8,178 bases of DNA from JBGTKH01 sp041744735 (GTDB lineage: Bacteria; Planctomycetota; Planctomycetia; Pirellulales; Pirellulaceae), in NCBI GenBank assembly GCA_041744735.1, contig JBGTKH010000687.1, forward strand, positions 1 to 8,178, read 5' to 3'. The position numbers and the translations under genes are program-made. This document shows positions 5,651 to 8,178 of the stretch, piece after piece. A model generated the notes under the pieces. It was not told the origin of the DNA. It made no database searches and worked only from the letters and a program-made list of their open reading frames with translations. Numbering within the stretch: the stretch's first letter is position 1; each line of letters opens with the position of its first letter.

Positions 5651-6457
5651 ATGAACCCGAAGAACCGATTGCTCGCCGCGTCCCTCGTGTTTGCTTTTGC
5701 GACGGCGTTATTGCACCATGTTGCATCCGCGCAAGACAAGATTGACGTCTCGAATGCGGGTCAGGCTAAATCGAAGCAAGAAACTCTGGCGTGGCTAGCG
5801 GCAAACAAGCCAACGGCGCCTTTGATTGTACCGGATGTTTTCTTCACCGCAAAGTTTGACCAAACTTATACGTTCGACATACCTGCAAATCCACCCCTCA
5901 TGCCAGTCGCTCAGCCCGGTTCCAAAGCCACCTTAAGAGGAGCAGGAACGATCTATAAATATCATGTTGCCAAAGAACTTCGCGACACAATGCTTGCGAT
6001 TGCAGCGTCACCAGCAGAGAATGTCTTTGATCTTTGGCTCAATGATAAGGAACCGGAACTCTACGCCAAACTGGGTAAGCCACCATTTCCGGCATCGGTG
6101 TCGCCCGTTATCCGATTGTTCCTGAAAGATTGGTATGACGAGGTCATGAAGTCCGTAAACCTCGAAAATGACGAGACAGCCAAAACAACCAAATTCAAGG
6201 AAGCACTGAAGCAGGCGGCCTACCAGTTTACGAGCACTGCAGTGGATTTTCAAAAGAAAGATGAGGCAATAACCGCGTCGAAGGCGGTCGTAGGCTCGTC
6301 TGTGGAGACGTCGCTTCGTGGCGCGGGTTCTCCACCCACTGGAAGCACTGGCGGCTATCACTTCGCAGACGTCGTGCACGAACGATTAATGAATGGGATC
6401 TATCGCAGGCACAATCGCAATATGAACAAAATCGAACGCATCAGAGCCAGGCGATAA
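5651..6457 (+). CDS. Secreted protein of unknown family, first gene of the protease operon
   Basis: ATG 5651 is preceded by GGAG at 5640-5643 with good spacing. The 268-residue product opens with a clear Sec signal peptide: basic NPKNR, a hydrophobic core to about residue 20, and an AxA-type site at VASA-QD (cleavage near 27/28). The mature part has no cysteine, no membrane helix and no motif I know. Residues 45-90 are rich in proline and aromatics. LRGAG occurs twice, at 95-99 and 222-226, each followed within ten or so residues by a tyrosine/histidine pair (KYH, GYH). Residues 101-205 look helical and charged, 226-236 are a Gly/Pro/Ser linker, and the end (250-268) is strongly basic (RRHNRNMNKIERIRARR). 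The metzincin gene follows after 44 bases on the same strand, so the two are probably co-transcribed. Substrate, partner or inhibitor of the protease are all possible; nothing in the sequence decides it. Confidence 0.75.
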   Translation: MNPKNRLLAASLVFAFATALLHHVASAQDKIDVSNAGQAKSKQETLAWLAANKPTAPLIVPDVFFTAKFDQTYTFDIPANPPLMPVAQPGSKATLRGAGTIYKYHVAKELRDTMLAIAASPAENVFDLWLNDKEPELYAKLGKPPFPASVSPVIRLFLKDWYDEVMKSVNLENDETAKTTKFKEALKQAAYQFTSTAVDFQKKDEAITASKAVVGSSVETSLRGAGSPPTGSTGGYHFADVVHERLMNGIYRRHNRNMNKIERIRARR

Positions 6458-6501
6458 CCATTTTCCAAGATGAGTAAAGTTCATGAAGAGGAGGAGCGTC
6501 G

Positions 6502-7371
6502 ATGGGTGATCTATTCAAGGTCTTTCCGCTATCGGATGAAAAGATTGGAAATCTGAAGCGAGTCATAATGGGCCTGGGCGCTGTTGCGGGAGGAAGTGCA
6601 CTTCCGGGGTTGGGTGCGGTTATTGCTTCTGGAAAACTATTAGAGGCATTGCCAAAGCTCATTTCCAGTGGACATCTGCCAAACGGGCTTTTGGAATCTG
6701 GTTTCGATGTGTCAAAACTTGGCGGCGAAGATGGACCGCTCAAAAGGTTTCTGTCTTGGACTGGCAAATCATCGCTTGAGGACGCGATCGATTGGATTAA
6801 TTCGCAGCCTCCTGATGCATGTGGTGCCACTACCTTAGCCGACCCTCCCGCGGGCAGTTTGCCGCCGTTGTCGGGCGGTCGGCAGCCAATCATGTTCTAC
6901 GTCCAAGAGATAGATGGGAAAATGCCCGTTCCAAAAATTAAGATGTCGGCCACGGATCCAACGCTCCTGGATCAAGACCAAATTAGAACGGTTTTAGTAA
7001 ATGCACTAAATTTCTGGGCGTTGAAAATGAATATGGACCCTTCTTCCACTGAGAATGAGGGTAATGCGAATTTGTTGATCTCAGGCAGAACCGGCGGTTT
7101 TGGACCAAATGTTGTCGCATTGGGGGATATCGGTCCTGTCCACACCAAGAAATGTCGTTTAATATTTAATTTGGCGGAAACTCTAACCATTCCCGAGTTT
7201 ATGTATACCGTAGCACATGAGTTCGGCCACTGTCTTGGCGTCAGCCACGCGGATGTTCCGCGAACTGGTGCGCTGATGAGCCCGGTTATGGACATCGGAG
7301 ATGGTACAGCCATTCAACCAAGAGAAGTCGACTTCGCAGCCGCAGAAAGAAAAGGTTGGAAAAGGAGCTAA
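6502..7371 (+). CDS. Metzincin (matrixin-like) zinc metalloprotease without a signal peptide
   Basis: The start ATG 6502 has an excellent AGGAGGAG site (6489-6496), and an in-frame TGA at 6484-6486 rules out a longer N-terminus. The 289-residue protein carries HEFGHCLGVSH: zinc ligands H239, H243, H249, catalytic E240 and G246. ALMSP with M259 ten residues later matches the Met-turn (ALMYP in matrixins). This defines a metzincin, closest in pattern to peptidase family M10. The catalytic domain runs from about 128 (QPIMFYVQ) to the end. The first ~125 residues are unusual: a glycine-rich hydrophobic segment at 21-44 (VIMGLGAVAGGSALPGLGAV) and a helical region with no signal peptidase site. C107, in QPPDACGATT, directly precedes the catalytic domain, where matrixins carry their cysteine switch. 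Other cysteines are C218 and C244. It sits between two genes for signal-peptide-bearing proteins and probably acts on or with them. Its target and export route are unknown. Confidence 0.88.
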   Translation: MGDLFKVFPLSDEKIGNLKRVIMGLGAVAGGSALPGLGAVIASGKLLEALPKLISSGHLPNGLLESGFDVSKLGGEDGPLKRFLSWTGKSSLEDAIDWINSQPPDACGATTLADPPAGSLPPLSGGRQPIMFYVQEIDGKMPVPKIKMSATDPTLLDQDQIRTVLVNALNFWALKMNMDPSSTENEGNANLLISGRTGGFGPNVVALGDIGPVHTKKCRLIFNLAETLTIPEFMYTVAHEFGHCLGVSHADVPRTGALMSPVMDIGDGTAIQPREVDFAAAERKGWKRS

Positions 7372-7414
7372 CAGGAGCTAACAGCGAAGTCATCAGCAGC
7401 ATTGCGGGAGCTAA
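7363..7414. repeat. Tandem 10-bp duplication over the protease stop, with a third copy at the next ribosome-binding site
   Basis: AGGAGCTAAC is repeated exactly at 7363-7372 and 7373-7382; the first copy contains the TAA stop of the protease gene (7369-7371). The core GGAGCTAA appears a third time at 7407-7414, where its GGAG serves as the Shine-Dalgarno of the next gene. The extra copies could be decoy ribosome sites or simply slippage products. Confidence 0.85.
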
Positions 7415-7417
7415 ATC

Positions 7418-7840
7418 ATGAAATCACCCATTGTCACGCTTATTCCCGTCACGTTTCTATTCTATGGAGTTGGAATAGGCTTCGCTCAAGGGCAGGATAA
7501 GCCACCGGGTTCGATTAAATTGCTGCCGGGTTACTCGCATCAGGCGCTGCGCGGCATTGATACGCGTGTCGGCAAGATCAGCCGCAAGGATGGCTTGACG
7601 ATCCAGTATGACATTGGAACCTTGGCCGGAAATTACGCCGAGGCGCGGAAGGATGAAGCGGTTTGGTTCAAGGTGCAAGTGCTCAACGGCCAAACTGTGC
7701 ACGTGGCGTTCACGAATGACAAGACGTTGTACGTCACTTTTACGAACGGTCCGGCGAATTTTTATGCAACCGTCAAGACCGAAGAAGACCTGGCGGACGT
7801 ATTACTGATGCTCTCAACTTACACTCCGAGCCGAAAGTAA
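7418..7840 (+). CDS. Small secreted protein of unknown family, last gene of the protease operon
   Basis: ATG 7418 follows GGGAG (7406-7410) at seven bases. The 140-residue product has a Sec signal peptide: K2, a hydrophobic run from about 5 to 22, and a likely cut near FAQG-QD, leaving about 115 residues. The mature protein has no cysteine and no recognised domain. It reads as a small beta-rich fold: KDGLTIQYDIG, AVWFKVQVLNGQTVHVAFT, KTLYVTFTN and NFYATVKTEEDL look like alternating strands and turns, ending in a helix (DLADVLLMLSTY). The gap from the protease gene is only 46 bases, so co-transcription is likely. A small stable secreted beta protein next to a protease recalls inhibitor or chaperone pairs, but no homology supports either role. 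Confidence 0.75.
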   Translation: MKSPIVTLIPVTFLFYGVGIGFAQGQDKPPGSIKLLPGYSHQALRGIDTRVGKISRKDGLTIQYDIGTLAGNYAEARKDEAVWFKVQVLNGQTVHVAFTNDKTLYVTFTNGPANFYATVKTEEDLADVLLMLSTYTPSRK

Positions 7841-7887
7841 TCGTTTCTGTTTGCACGCAGGCGTCGCCGCGATTGGTTGACGGGGGC

Positions 7888-7917
7888 TTGGCGGATTTCG
7901 TTGCACAGCCGTATAAT
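7888..7917 (+). promoter_or_regulatory. Candidate guaA promoter with perfect -10 box
   Basis: TATAAT at 7912-7917 is a perfect -10 hexamer; TTGGCG (7888-7893, four of six) lies 18 bp upstream. Transcription would begin near 7924, about 78 bases before the guaA start. The predicted RNA would start a few bases before the terminator hairpin at 7931-7955. Confidence 0.5.
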
Positions 7918-7930
7918 TCGCAATTCGTCT

Positions 7931-7955
7931 CCCGCTGTTGGCTGGCGGGTTTTTT
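7931..7955 (+). terminator. Intrinsic terminator between the protease operon and guaA
   Basis: CCCGC (7931-7935) pairs with GCGGG (7945-7949) around a nine-base loop, and six T residues follow directly (7950-7955), with more T-rich sequence to 7959. It lies about 90 bases beyond the end of the last operon gene and is well placed to end that transcript. It is also inside the predicted 5' leader of guaA. Confidence 0.75.
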
Positions 7956-8001
7956 GTTTGCGTCGGCTGTTAAGGGCCGATTTGTCAATGGATTTGCCGG
8001 G

Positions 8002-8178
8002 ATGGCCGCCATCGTAATACGTGCCGGAGAGAGTGCCAAACGCGTCGCGGACGAGCGCGTGTTGGTGTTGGACTTTGGGTCGCAGTATGCACAGTTGATT
8101 GCTCGCCGGGTGCGGGAGCAGAATGTGTACTGCGAGATTGTGCGGCACGATATCTCGGCGGAGCAGGTGCGGGGGCAT
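8002..8178 (+). CDS. guaA: GMP synthase (glutamine-hydrolysing), N-terminal part
   Basis: The gene runs off the end of the window after 59 codons. The VLVLDFGSQYAQLIARRVRE segment, then VYCEIVRHDISAEQVR, is the start of the class I glutamine amidotransferase domain of GuaA, which supplies ammonia for converting XMP to GMP in purine synthesis in the cytoplasm. The catalytic Cys-His-Glu triad and the ATP pyrophosphatase domain would lie beyond base 8178. I chose ATG 8002, giving about 19 residues before the conserved core. The same frame is open further upstream, and GTG codons at 8059 and 8065 are alternatives, though they would cut into the beta-strand that begins the domain. No strong Shine-Dalgarno is visible. 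The gene is core metabolism and probably separate in function from the protease operon upstream. Confidence 0.93.
   Translation, partial: MAAIVIRAGESAKRVADERVLVLDFGSQYAQLIARRVREQNVYCEIVRHDISAEQVRGH

Noticed and set aside
6470..6556. 28-codon frame (MSKVHEEEERRW...) overlapping the protease start
   Set aside because: Its acidic start is just the reading of the protease Shine-Dalgarno purine run in another frame; it has no ribosome site of its own.
7819..8178. Minus-strand open frame opposite the guaA start
   Set aside because: Antisense to a strongly conserved GMP synthase N-terminus and covers the terminator; a shadow.

Overview
The window looks like a chromosomal segment of a planctomycete, probably in the Pirellulales. 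This is an inference. It rests on the flavor of the GMP synthase N-terminus, a hydroxysqualene dehydroxylase-like tail typical of hopanoid pathways, a single-heme cytochrome and a sugar-acid lactonase of kinds common there, and palindromic GTAGC...GCTAC repeats that I associate with those genomes. No rRNA gene is present to confirm it, and I saw no tRNA, CRISPR array, integrase or transposase.

Layout. (1) 1-251 is the 3' end of an HpnE-like FAD-dependent amine oxidase, with a long palindrome over its stop codon. (2) 440-2815 is a scarred region. It holds a multiply deleted MFS transporter pseudogene (+), an intact secreted single-heme cytochrome c-family gene on the opposite strand (903-2363), an intergenic stretch with four 11-bp tandem repeats and a 12-bp palindrome, and a 41-codon N-terminal stump of an enolase-superfamily dehydratase (+). 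(3) 2908-3921 is an intact Tat-exported amidohydrolase of the fuconolactonase/rhamnonolactonase type, followed at once by an intrinsic terminator. The MFS remnant, the dehydratase stump and the lactonase share one strand and fit together as the remains of a sugar-acid uptake and catabolism cluster, into which the cytochrome gene appears to have been placed.

(4) 4210-5286 encodes a probable envelope protein with a signal peptide, a long charged helix and two cysteine/proline-rich clusters. I do not recognise its family. (5) 5651-7840 looks like an operon of three genes with clear Shine-Dalgarno sites: a secreted protein of unknown family, a metzincin metalloprotease with an HExxHxxGxxH site and a Met-turn, and a small secreted protein of unknown family. 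The block ends near an intrinsic terminator at 7931-7955. A sampled stretch of the protease gene is clearly more AT-rich than a sampled stretch of the lactonase, which is compatible with a different origin. (6) 8002-8178 is the 5' end of guaA. Its best promoter candidate sits directly upstream of the terminator hairpin, so the hairpin would fall at the very start of the guaA leader.

The most novel candidate is the 5651-7840 operon. Its protease has no signal peptide, unlike both neighbours. It carries a glycine-rich hydrophobic N-terminal helix and a lone cysteine just before the catalytic domain that could act like the matrixin cysteine switch. The roles of the two flanking secreted proteins are unknown.
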